Assembly: GCA_948470875.1 (NCBI GenBank)
Contig: CAOKQM010000011.1
Coordinates: forward strand, 1 to 32,423
Reading direction: 5' to 3'
Length of the DNA: 32,423 bases
Source of the DNA: an uncultured Clostridium sp.
GTDB taxonomy: Bacteria; Bacillota; Clostridia; TANB77; CAG-508
Each line of letters begins with the position of its first letter. Within the stretch, counting starts at the first letter, position 1. The position numbers were made by a program, and so were the translations under genes. The notes below the pieces were generated by a model. That model was not told the origin of the DNA. It was given only the letters and a program-made list of their open reading frames with translations, and searched no databases. Shown here piece after piece: positions 17,840 to 25,430 of the stretch.

Positions 17840-19351
17840 TTAATTATTTTCTCCATTATCGACGTCTTTTAGGATAACATCGTGTGCGCCACCTTCTCGG
17901 ATACTAACACTGGAAACTAGAGTTAATCGTGCTTTTTCATGTAATTCTGGAATGGTAATAGCTCCGCAATTACACATGGTAGATTTGATTTTACTTACTG
18001 TGACAGCTAAATTGTCTTTTAATGGTCCTGCATATGGAATGTAAGAATCAACACCTTCTTCAAATGCTAACTTTTTCTTGGTTGGATCTTCTAAATAACG
18101 TTCCCAGTTTCTGGCACGATTTGACCCTTCTCCCCAATATTCTTTCACAAAAGTACCATTTCTTTTTACTTTTCTAGATGGACTTTCGTCAAATCTGGCA
18201 AAATAACGTCCCATCATGACAAAATCCGCGCCCATCGCAAGCGACAATGTAATATGATAATCATGCACAATTCCGCCATCTGAACAAACAGGAATGTAGA
18301 CACCTGTTCGTGCAAAATATTCATCTCTTGCTTCTACAACATCCATCAAACTGCTGGCTTGTCCACGTCCAATTCCTTTCGTTTCACGTGTGATGCAAAT
18401 CGAACCTCCACCAACACCAACTTTGATAAAATCAGCGCCTGCTTCTGCTAAATAATAAAATCCTTCTTTGTCAACGACGTTTCCTGCGCCAATTTTTACG
18501 CTGTCACCATAGTTTTTGCGTACCCAATCAATCGTGTTTTTTTGCCAAACGGAATAACCGTCTGAAGAATCCATGCAAATCATGTCAACACCTGCTTCGA
18601 CTAAAGCTGGAATTCTTTGTTCGTAATCTCTTGTGTTAATTCCTGCACCAACAATGTAACTTTTGTTATCATCTAAAAAAGAATTTGGATTGTTTTTGCG
18701 GTCTTCGTAATCTTTTCGAAAGACCAAACTTACCAAGTTGTCGTTTTCATCCAAAATTGGTAAACAACTAATTTTATGTTCCCAAATCATGTCATTTGCT
18801 TCTGACAAGCTAATTCCTTTTTTCCCAAAAATAAGTTTGTCTTTTGGAACCATATATTTGTCAACTGGTTCTTCCAAATCTACTCTGGAAATTCGATAAT
18901 CTTTATCAGTAACAAGCCCTAAAAATTTTCCATTTGGAGAACCATCTTCGGTTACCATAACGGTAGAATGTCCTGTTTTTTCTACTAAGCCAATAACTTC
19001 TCGAATGCTTGTTCCGCTTTTTACATTAGAATCGCTGTTGATAAATCCTGCTTTGTGTTTTTTGACGTTTTTTACCATTTGAGCTTGGGATTCAATGGAT
19101 TGCGCTCCAAAAATAAACGAACATCCACCTTCGCGCGCCAAAGCAATTGCCATTTCTTCGCCAGAAACAGCTTGCATAATTGCAGACACAAATGGGACAT
19201 TCGCCTCATATTTTGATTTTTCTCCTTTTTTGAATTTTACAAGTGGGGTTTTAAGCGATACATTGCTTGGAATGCATCTTTCGTCTGTTAAATTTGGTAA
19301 TAATAAATATTCGTTAAATGTTCTTGATACGTCTGGTAAAACTTTTGCCAT
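17840..19351 (-). CDS. guaB: IMP dehydrogenase, Tritrichomonas-like subtype
   Basis: Oxidises IMP to XMP with NAD, the rate-limiting step towards GMP. The 503-aa (beta/alpha)8 barrel is interrupted by a CBS pair at about residues 110-220 ([17 protein letters not shown]..., [17 protein letters not shown]). The active-site loop is [20 protein letters not shown], with the catalytic Cys near residue 319, and CSDGGIV follows. The flap has [12 protein letters not shown] and [12 protein letters not shown]. These, and the length, match from memory the IMPDH of the protist Tritrichomonas foetus better than the usual bacterial GSICTTR type. No in-frame CGG and no frame break in 503 codons. It has its own promoter with a terminator-like hairpin in the leader. 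Confidence 0.95.
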   Translation of the reverse strand: MAKVLPDVSRTFNEYLLLPNLTDERCIPSNVSLKTPLVKFKKGEKSKYEANVPFVSAIMQAVSGEEMAIALAREGGCSFIFGAQSIESQAQMVKNVKKHKAGFINSDSNVKSGTSIREVIGLVEKTGHSTVMVTEDGSPNGKFLGLVTDKDYRISRVDLEEPVDKYMVPKDKLIFGKKGISLSEANDMIWEHKISCLPILDENDNLVSLVFRKDYEDRKNNPNSFLDDNKSYIVGAGINTRDYEQRIPALVEAGVDMICMDSSDGYSVWQKNTIDWVRKNYGDSVKIGAGNVVDKEGFYYLAEAGADFIKVGVGGGSICITRETKGIGRGQASSLMDVVEARDEYFARTGVYIPVCSDGGIVHDYHITLSLAMGADFVMMGRYFARFDESPSRKVKRNGTFVKEYWGEGSNRARNWERYLEDPTKKKLAFEEGVDSYIPYAGPLKDNLAVTVSKIKSTMCNCGAITIPELHEKARLTLVSSVSIREGGAHDVILKDVDNGENN

Positions 19352-19376
19352 TTTATTTCTCCTTTCTATTTTTGAA

Positions 19377-19414
19377 TAAAAAGTTCTATTTTTTTGTTTT
19401 GTTAAAATAGAACT
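19377..19414 (-). promoter_or_regulatory. Attenuator-like hairpin in the guaB leader
   Basis: On the minus strand AGTTCTATTTT (19414-19404) pairs perfectly with AAAATAGAACT (19392-19382), followed by TTTTTATTC and then the RBS AGAAAGGAG. It lies between the promoter at 19467-19438 and the start codon, so it could prematurely terminate the guaB transcript. Confidence 0.6.
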
Positions 19415-19437
19415 CGCCGTTTATATTATATTTTATA

Positions 19438-19467
19438 ATTATACTATAATTTGACATAAAAAGTCAA
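19438..19467 (-). promoter_or_regulatory. sigma-A promoter of guaB
   Basis: On the minus strand: TTGACT (19467-19462), 18-base spacer, TATAAT (19443-19438). Confidence 0.7.
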
Positions 19468-19489
19468 GAGGTTACGTTAATTTTTTGTA

Positions 19490-19522
19490 AAAAAATACAG
19501 CACTTGAAATGAATGTGCTGTA
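19490..19522 (-). terminator. Terminator of orphan gene 19538-19930
   Basis: On the minus strand TACAGCAC/GTGCTGTA (19522-19496) is followed by a long T-run. Confidence 0.88.
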
Positions 19523-19537
19523 CTTTTTCTTTTTGAA

Positions 19538-19930
19538 TTAAATAGCAAATTGGTTAGAGGCCACGTAATTAAGCCAGTCCTCTAAGCAAATGCAGGAAAT
19601 CTGCCCTTTGCAAGCAGGAAAATTACTCATAATTTGATTTAACTTCCAACGAATTTTCTCATCTGCTAAATCAAAAATTTTGTCATTGCTGTAAAAACGT
19701 GCGGAGTGTTTGCCCCACCAATCTGTGTTCAGAATCCAGAATGAAATAAATTGAAACCATTTCTTTTCTGGAATTTCTTCAAACGATATGGCAAGGCTAT
19801 TTTCTTCTAAAAAAGCTTCAACACACTCAAAATTTAAGTGAATGCGTTTTAGTTTTTCACACTTTTTTGGGCTAGGTATTTTTTCTAGTTCCCGAAATAA
19901 ATTTTCTATTGCTTTTTTTCTTTCTTCCAT
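19538..19930 (-). CDS. Orphan protein, 130 aa, one in-frame CGG
   Basis: Family not recognised. The start at 19930 is preferred over 19966 because AGGAGG lies six bases upstream. Charged N-terminal helix (residues 1-35), then a Trp-rich middle (KKWFQFISFWILNTDWWGKH) and four cysteines in the protein, two close together near the C-terminus (ISCICLEDW). CGG GAA at 19894-19892 is codon 13 within the helix (NLFRELEKIP), where Arg is natural. A shift would stop two codons later at TAG. It is a single-gene unit with its own promoter and terminator, set between uvrB and guaB. Confidence 0.72.
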   Translation of the reverse strand: MEERKKAIENLFRELEKIPSPKKCEKLKRIHLNFECVEAFLEENSLAISFEEIPEKKWFQFISFWILNTDWWGKHSARFYSNDKIFDLADEKIRWKLNQIMSNFPACKGQISCICLEDWLNYVASNQFAI

Positions 19931-19977
19931 AATAATCCTCCTGTGCAAAAAGAGATTTGCAAACAAGTTACCTTAAA

Positions 19978-20006
19978 AGTATACCATAACTTTTTAGTTA
20001 TGTCAA
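19978..20006 (-). promoter_or_regulatory. sigma-A promoter of orphan gene 19538-19930
   Basis: On the minus strand: TTGACA (20006-20001), 17-base spacer, TATACT (19983-19978), abutting the uvrB stop at 20008. Confidence 0.8.
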
Positions 20007-20007
20007 T

Positions 20008-21961
20008 TTACAAATTTTCTAACTCTTTAATTTTGTCACGAAGCTGAGCTGCTTTTTCAAATTCCATGTTTTTGGCATAGTTTAACATTTCATCTGTTAA
20101 TTTGGAAATAATTTCTTCAATCGTTTCATTTTCTCCAATTTCATATTCGTTTTGAATATCTTCTACAATGGTTGCTTTAATGGTATCACGCACAGATTTT
20201 CGAATGGTTTGAGGTGTAATTCCATGTTCTTTGTTATAATTTTCTTGAATTTGGCGACGGCGATTTGTTTCTGTAATGGCTTTTTCCATGGAATCTGTCA
20301 GCTCGTCAGCATACATAATGACTTTTCCGTCGTGGTTTCTAGCAGCACGCCCAATGGTTTGGATGAGCGAACGTTCTGAACGCAAAAAACCTTCTTTATC
20401 TGCATCCAAAATTGCCACAAGCGAAACTTCTGGAATGTCCAAACCTTCTCGAAGCAAATTAATTCCGACTAAAATATCAAATTCGCCAATACGCAAATCA
20501 CGAATGATTTCCATTCTTTCTAAAGCTTTTGTATCAGAATGCATATAGCGAACACGAAAGCCTGCATTTGATAAGTAAGCTGTTAAATCTTCAGCCATTT
20601 TTTTCGTTAATGTAGTGACTAATGTGCGGTCTCCTTTTTCAATTTGAGACTGGATTTGGTCGATTAAATCATCAATTTGATTTTCGGTTGGTTTGACTTC
20701 GATTTTAGGATCTAAAAGTCCTGTTGGACGAATGATTTGTTCAACCACATTTTCTTTGGAATGTTCTTTTTCATAATCAGCAGGTGTTGCACTAACAAAT
20801 ATAACTTTGTTGATTTTTTCCTCAAATTCTTCAAATTTTAAAGGACGATTGTCAAAAGCAGATGGAAGTCTAAAACCGTAATTGACTAAAGATTCTTTTC
20901 GTGCACGGTCACCATTATACATGGCACGAACTTGCGGAATGGTTGCATGAGATTCATCAATTAATAATAAAAAGTCATCTGGAAAATAGTCGAATAAAGT
21001 ATAAGGGCTACTTCCTGGCGCTCTTCCACTAATATGTCTAGAATAATTTTCGATGCCTTGGCAAAATCCTGTTTCTTTTAACATTTCCATATCAAAATTG
21101 GTTCGTTCTTCAATTCTTTGTGCTTCGATTAATTTTTTATTTTCCGTAAAATATTGTACTCTTTCTTCCATTTCAGCTTCTATGCTAACCAATGCTTTTT
21201 CTAATTTGCTACGATTGGTTACATATTGCGAAGCTGGTGGCAACAAAATATGGTTTCTTGTACCAATTGCTTTTCCTGTTAAAGGATTGATTTCATTTAT
21301 TTTTTCGATTTCGTCTCCCCAAAATTCAATGCGAACAGCTGACTCACTTTGGGAGGCTGGATAAATTTCCAGCACATCGCCTTTGGCACGAAAAGTTCCT
21401 CTTTTAAAATCCATTTCGTTTCTGCTATACTGCATGTTCACTAACTTTTTCATGATTTCATCTCTGGATTTATTCATGTTTGGACGCAAAGATAACATCA
21501 TTTCTTGGTAATCTTCTGGGTCACCTAAACCATAAATGCAAGAAACAGAAGCCACAATAATGACATCTCGTCCCTCAAACAACGATAACGTAGCAGAATG
21601 ACGAAGTTTGTCTATTTCGTCATTAATGGAAGAGTCTTTTTCGATGTAAGTATCGGAAGAGGCAATATAAGCTTCTGGCTGATAATAGTCATAATAACTC
21701 ACAAAGTATTCGACATGATTTTCTGGAAAAAACTCTTTGAATTCGGAATAAAGTTGACCTGCTAACGTTTTGTTATGGGCCAAAACAAGTGTCGGTTTTT
21801 GTACTTTTTCAATGATATTTGCCATTGTGAAAGTTTTTCCGTGAGCCTGTTACTCCAAGTAAAGTTTGGAATTTTTTACCGTTTAGGATTCCGTTGCTTA
21901 GGTATTCAATTGCTTTTGGTTGGTCACCTGTTGGCTTATATTCGGAATGTAGTTTGAACAT
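20008..21961 (-). CDS. uvrB: Excinuclease ABC subunit B; +1 shift at CGGA inside the P-loop
   Basis: Helicase-like damage verifier of nucleotide excision repair. RBS AAAGGAG precedes ATG 21961 ([18 protein letters not shown]). Walker A is [11 protein letters not shown] at residues 33-43, but its glycine 41 is written C-GGA. Read directly, the frame gives GSRKNFHNG and stops after 50 residues. With the C skipped the protein runs 650 aa (normal length). It includes the beta-hairpin [35 protein letters not shown], helicase motifs [14 protein letters not shown] and QTIGRAARN, and the C-terminal UVR motif ([17 protein letters not shown]). Since P-loop Gly-Lys-Thr is invariant, Arg here would be non-functional. 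No other in-frame CGG. Confidence 0.97.
21838..21841 (-). other. Frameshift site 4: TCA-C-GGA in the uvrB P-loop
   Basis: The minus strand reads GGC TCA CGG AAA AAC TTT. Skipping C gives GGC TCA GGA AAA ACT TTC (G S G K T F), the Walker A lysine loop. The restored Gly is fixed by ATPase chemistry, making this the most diagnostic site. Confidence 0.97.
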
Positions 21962-22000
21962 ATCAAAACTCCTTTCTGTTGCAAACATCGCTTTGAATTT

Positions 22001-22523
22001 TTAGTCTAAATTGATTAAACTCATTTCAAAAAGATTTCTAGGATATTTATTATGCAACATGATTTGTTTTTTACAGTAAAATCCTGATTTCATTAGTGCC
22101 TTATTACTTGGTATGTTTTCTGGGTGGGCAGTTGCCAACATATAATCCAAGTGTAGATTTTGTGCTTTTCCGTTTTTGTAATTTTATTAAATTTTGCATA
22201 ATTCCTCTATTTCTATATTCTTTTAATACTAATGCTGTTCCAAAGTTGCCTACTTGAAATCTATTTAAATCTGCTATATTGATATAATATTCTAACTCTT
22301 TTTGCTCGATATATAATTGTGCAATCCCCACTAATTTTTGGTTATCATAAGCACCCAAATTATAAACATAATTTGCATCAAACATTTTTTGCAATTCTTT
22401 TTCTGGATTACCCACACAATAAAATTCTGGTCTTTCTAAATGGTTAATTACTTCACTCATTAAATTGAGTACTTGCTGTTTTTCTTCTACTGTTATTTCT
22501 TTATAAATAATTTCATTTTCCAA
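22001..22523 (-). CDS. GNAT-family N-acetyltransferase; +1 shift at CGGA
   Basis: The first 117 codons give the N-terminal half of a GNAT fold (LVGIAQLYIE, then VLKEYRNRGIMQNLIKLQK, the acetyl-CoA pyrophosphate loop R-N-R-G-I). Without a shift the frame ends at 22104 in non-family sequence. Skipping the C of CGG 22172-22170 (codon 118) continues as KGKAQNLHLDYMLATAHPEN, then NKALMKSGF, the classical GNAT C-terminal strand and 'N..a...y.k.GF' motif, to TAA 22003-22001; total 173 aa. Substrate unknown. It is the last gene of a run starting at 25226, 18 bases after the preceding gene and 39 bases before uvrB. Confidence 0.92.
22169..22172 (-). other. Frameshift site 5: AAA-C-GGA in the GNAT gene
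   Basis: The minus strand reads CAA AAA CGG AAA AGC. Skipping C gives CAA AAA GGA AAA GCA (Q K G K A) and opens the remaining 55 residues with recognisable GNAT end motifs. Confidence 0.92.
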
Positions 22524-22541
22524 TATCTTATTTTCTCCCTA

Positions 22542-23126
22542 TTATATTTTTTCTGTATTGTTCATAATTTCTGCTTGAAATTCTTCAAATGTTTTTTGGT
22601 CTTCTGAAGTTTCATTATAATAAGCCAAACAAGCTTCTGTGTTTAATTTCATTAATTCTTGCATTTGGTCTGAAAAACGATTTGAATGTTCGTTTAGCAA
22701 TTCTGTATAAGCATTGATGGAAAGTTCTCCATCAATTTGATCAAAAAAGTTTTGTGTTTCAGTTGCTATTTTTTTGGCATAATTGATGTAGGCTACCATT
22801 TCATCAGAAAGACCTTTTACATCATAATTATTTACTGTTTTGCAAGATTCTATGACTTTTTCTTTTACTTCTTTAAATCGATTTACTTTTGATAAATTAA
22901 CAGTTTGGTTGTTTTCGTCTACAAATTCATCATAATTATCTTGCATAATAGAAACCATATCTGTCATACTTTCCGATAATTGTAAGGTAAAATCAGTTAC
23001 ATCTTTACAAGATTTTATCAATATTTCTTTTGACATCTTAGGTGTTTTGTTTAACATAATGATGATGGTTGTAGTAAGAACAATGACAAAGATTACGATT
23101 CCAATAATTATTTTTTTATTTTTCAT
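22542..23126 (-). CDS. Membrane-anchored extracellular helical protein, 194 aa
   Basis: One N-terminal membrane segment (about residues 5-24, IIIGIVIFVIVLTTTIIIML) after a basic start, then about 165 residues of charged, mostly helical sequence predicted outside the cell, with no motif I recognise. Gaps of 19 bases to the upstream gene and 18 to the downstream GNAT place it in the same operon. No CGG codons. Probably a partner of the 604-aa zinc-ribbon/TPR protein. Confidence 0.8.
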   Translation of the reverse strand: MKNKKIIIGIVIFVIVLTTTIIIMLNKTPKMSKEILIKSCKDVTDFTLQLSESMTDMVSIMQDNYDEFVDENNQTVNLSKVNRFKEVKEKVIESCKTVNNYDVKGLSDEMVAYINYAKKIATETQNFFDQIDGELSINAYTELLNEHSNRFSDQMQELMKLNTEACLAYYNETSEDQKTFEEFQAEIMNNTEKI

Positions 23127-23145
23127 TTTTTTCTCTCCTTTTTAT

Positions 23146-24960
23146 TTATCTTATATATTTCAGTCCTGAAGTTGTGACATCAGATTGATAAATCAGATAT
23201 TCCCCTTGTCTGAAAAATTGAGTATCTCCTGTTGTTGAAACAAATTTATCACCAACTTTTTGCAATTTGATGTCCACTTTTTTCGTTAAACCAGGAACTG
23301 TTATGGTATTTTTAAAATAATTGCATTTGATATCATATTTATAATACACATTGCTACTAAAAGCTGCGTTATGCCAAGTTCCATGCCATTTTAGGGCTTC
23401 TTCTATTTCTGCGATAAAATTACTTGCATCTGCATAGCCAGCAATCATGGTGAATTTATCTTTGATTTTATTTAAGTAAAATAGACTGTCATTATTTGTA
23501 TTTTTATATTCATTGTATTGGGTTGTTGCAATGGTATAAATGTGTTGTTGAGATTCTTTATATTCTTTCATAGCAACTAATAGCCTATAAGCATCTTCGT
23601 ATTTTTCTTGATCGATTAGCCAAATGGCATAACCATAATTGGCTTCTTGCAAAATATTTTGACTATCTTCATAAGGATTTTTCATGGATTCAATGAGTTC
23701 TTTTGCTTGCTTATATTCTTTATTTTCACATTTTAATTTGGCTAAATGATATTTGGCAATATCTAGCTTTTGCTCACTATCTTCATAATTTAAATTTTCC
23801 AAAAGATTTTTGGCATTTTCATATTGCCCCTTTTCAAATTCCTTTAACCCAACATGATATTTTATGATGGTTGCTTTATTTCGTAAATCTTCATTGGTCT
23901 GATATTGAGCATTTGTAAGCACTTCTTCTAAATATAAATATGCTTTTTCATAATCTTGTTTATCATATTGTTGCAAAATATACTGATATTGCGCTTCTAA
24001 TAATTTTGAAAAATATTCTTCCTCTAATGCATATTCACACACATTTTTTAAGAGTTTTGCTTCTTGTTCATAATTATTTTGTGTATGATACTGATTTGCC
24101 AAATCATTCATATAATCTTTGTAATGACTAAACAAATTGCTATCTAATTTTAAGGCAATATCTATTTTATTTTCCTTAATTAGTTTTTTGGTAATGGCAT
24201 TTTTCCCCACCAAAACCAAAATAATTCCCAGAATAATAGCAACCCCTGTTATGATTGCTATTTTTAAAGTATGATTTCCAACTGTTTTTGCTTTTTTAAT
24301 TGTTTCTTCTTTGATTTCTTGTTGCTTTTTTCGATACAAATTTAGCTCATTTTCTAAATATTCTTTTGTGCCAATTTTTTCAAAATCTAATTTCTCAATT
24401 TTACAATTGGGACAAATATCAATTGTATCAAAATAATAATTTCCACAAGAACATTGCCAAAATCCATTTGACTTTTCATATTTGTTGTTTACTGTCGTTT
24501 TTGGGGAAGTAATTTTATGGATTTCTCTTTTGTATTGCTCATCTAATTCATCTAAATTAGAAAGCGGATTTTTTATCATTTTTTTAAGTATCGTAGTAGA
24601 ATTTAATTTTTCTTCCTTTTCAAAATTCATTTGATGTAAGGTTATTTGAATCTGGTTTTTTAAATCAAAACTTGCAAAATCAAGATTGATTTCTGATGTG
24701 CTTTCTTGATTGATTTTTAAATCCAAATTATTATATTCACACTCAATTTCGCTTTTTATATTTTCTTGGTTATCTAAAAATGCAAGTGATAATTTTACAA
24801 ATTGAATTATTTTTGGACCAATATTTCGAATGGTAACACGAACGATTTTTTTGCCAGTATACAAATCTTCTAATATTGTTATTTGAGGCACAATAATTGG
24901 TACACTATTTGCCCAAACATCATCGATTTGCTTTAGAATTTTATATCTATCCTCTGCCAT
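23146..24960 (-). CDS. Zinc-ribbon, single-TM protein with extracellular TPR-like repeats, 604 aa
   Basis: The cytoplasmic N-terminal about 120 residues look beta-rich (VRVTIRNIGPKIIQFVKLSLAFLD). A four-cysteine zinc ribbon follows near 170-190 (CSCGNYYF...CPNC), a membrane helix near 234-253 and, outside the membrane, about 240 residues of TPR-like helical hairpins (repeats such as YEKAYLYLEEVL, YENAKNLLENL, YKQAKELIESM, YEDAYRLLVAM). The C-terminal about 85-residue domain begins WHGTWHN. Zinc ribbon + TM + TPR proteins are common in Bacillota, but this one has no assigned role. It is the second gene of the 25226-22001 operon, 11 bases after the 84-aa gene. No CGG in 604 codons. Confidence 0.85.
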   Translation of the reverse strand: MAEDRYKILKQIDDVWANSVPIIVPQITILEDLYTGKKIVRVTIRNIGPKIIQFVKLSLAFLDNQENIKSEIECEYNNLDLKINQESTSEINLDFASFDLKNQIQITLHQMNFEKEEKLNSTTILKKMIKNPLSNLDELDEQYKREIHKITSPKTTVNNKYEKSNGFWQCSCGNYYFDTIDICPNCKIEKLDFEKIGTKEYLENELNLYRKKQQEIKEETIKKAKTVGNHTLKIAIITGVAIILGIILVLVGKNAITKKLIKENKIDIALKLDSNLFSHYKDYMNDLANQYHTQNNYEQEAKLLKNVCEYALEEEYFSKLLEAQYQYILQQYDKQDYEKAYLYLEEVLTNAQYQTNEDLRNKATIIKYHVGLKEFEKGQYENAKNLLENLNYEDSEQKLDIAKYHLAKLKCENKEYKQAKELIESMKNPYEDSQNILQEANYGYAIWLIDQEKYEDAYRLLVAMKEYKESQQHIYTIATTQYNEYKNTNNDSLFYLNKIKDKFTMIAGYADASNFIAEIEEALKWHGTWHNAAFSSNVYYKYDIKCNYFKNTITVPGLTKKVDIKLQKVGDKFVSTTGDTQFFRQGEYLIYQSDVTTSGLKYIR

Positions 24961-24971
24961 ATTTTTTCTCC

Positions 24972-25226
24972 TTACTTTGACAATAATTTGATAATTTCTT
25001 TGTTTTGCTCTATGATAATATTTTGAGATTTCAGTTTTGCTAAATGAATATATAAAATCAAATAATATATGACAGCAACAATGAGCATTGCAATTCCTGA
25101 AATGATATATAAATCACTCACATAACTTGAGTCTGCTGCTAAAATAAACATAGCAATTGCGCCAAGCACGATAACTCCAATTAGAACATACCCTAATTTT
25201 TTAATAAAATTCATTTCTTTTTCCAT
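24972..25226 (-). CDS. Small two-helix membrane protein, 84 aa
   Basis: Two hydrophobic helices (about residues 11-29 and 37-59) and a charged C-terminal helix likely to be a short coiled coil (LAKLKSQNIIIEQNKEIIKLLSK). GGAGG-type RBS before ATG 25226 and its own promoter 30 bases upstream. It is the first gene of the envelope operon. Family not recognised. No CGG. Confidence 0.8.
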   Translation of the reverse strand: MEKEMNFIKKLGYVLIGVIVLGAIAMFILAADSSYVSDLYIISGIAMLIVAVIYYLILYIHLAKLKSQNIIIEQNKEIIKLLSK

Positions 25227-25256
25227 TTATTTCCTCCTTCTTCTTAAATCACTTCT

Positions 25257-25286
25257 ATCATACCACTTGATTTTGTTTTTTGTCAA
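25257..25286 (-). promoter_or_regulatory. sigma-A promoter of the envelope operon
   Basis: On the minus strand: TTGACA (25286-25281), 18-base spacer, TATGAT (25262-25257). Confidence 0.8.
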
Positions 25287-25295
25287 TCTTATTTC

Positions 25296-25376
25296 TCAGC
25301 CTTCATACAGGATTTTTTCAATGCTATTATTTTGATTAAAAAGCAAATCTAATTCTTTTGGTGTAAAAAGTGTCAT
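25296..25376 (-). pseudogene. 26-codon frame, possible gene remnant
   Basis: The frame starts MTLFTPKELDLLF and ends ILYEG before TGA. It reads like the start of a normal helical protein cut short. No Shine-Dalgarno is visible upstream, so it is more likely a remnant than an expressed peptide. It contains no CGG. Confidence 0.25.
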
Positions 25377-25404
25377 TATTTTTTTATGATAGCACATTTT
25401 TAAA

Positions 25405-25430
25405 GAAAAAAACAAGGCATTTACCTTGTT
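25405..25430 (-). terminator. MMPL gene terminator, overlapping its stop codon
   Basis: On the minus strand ACAAGG pairs with CCTTGT (25429-25412) followed by TTTTTTTC. The TAA stop (25423-25421) lies in the loop. Confidence 0.85.
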
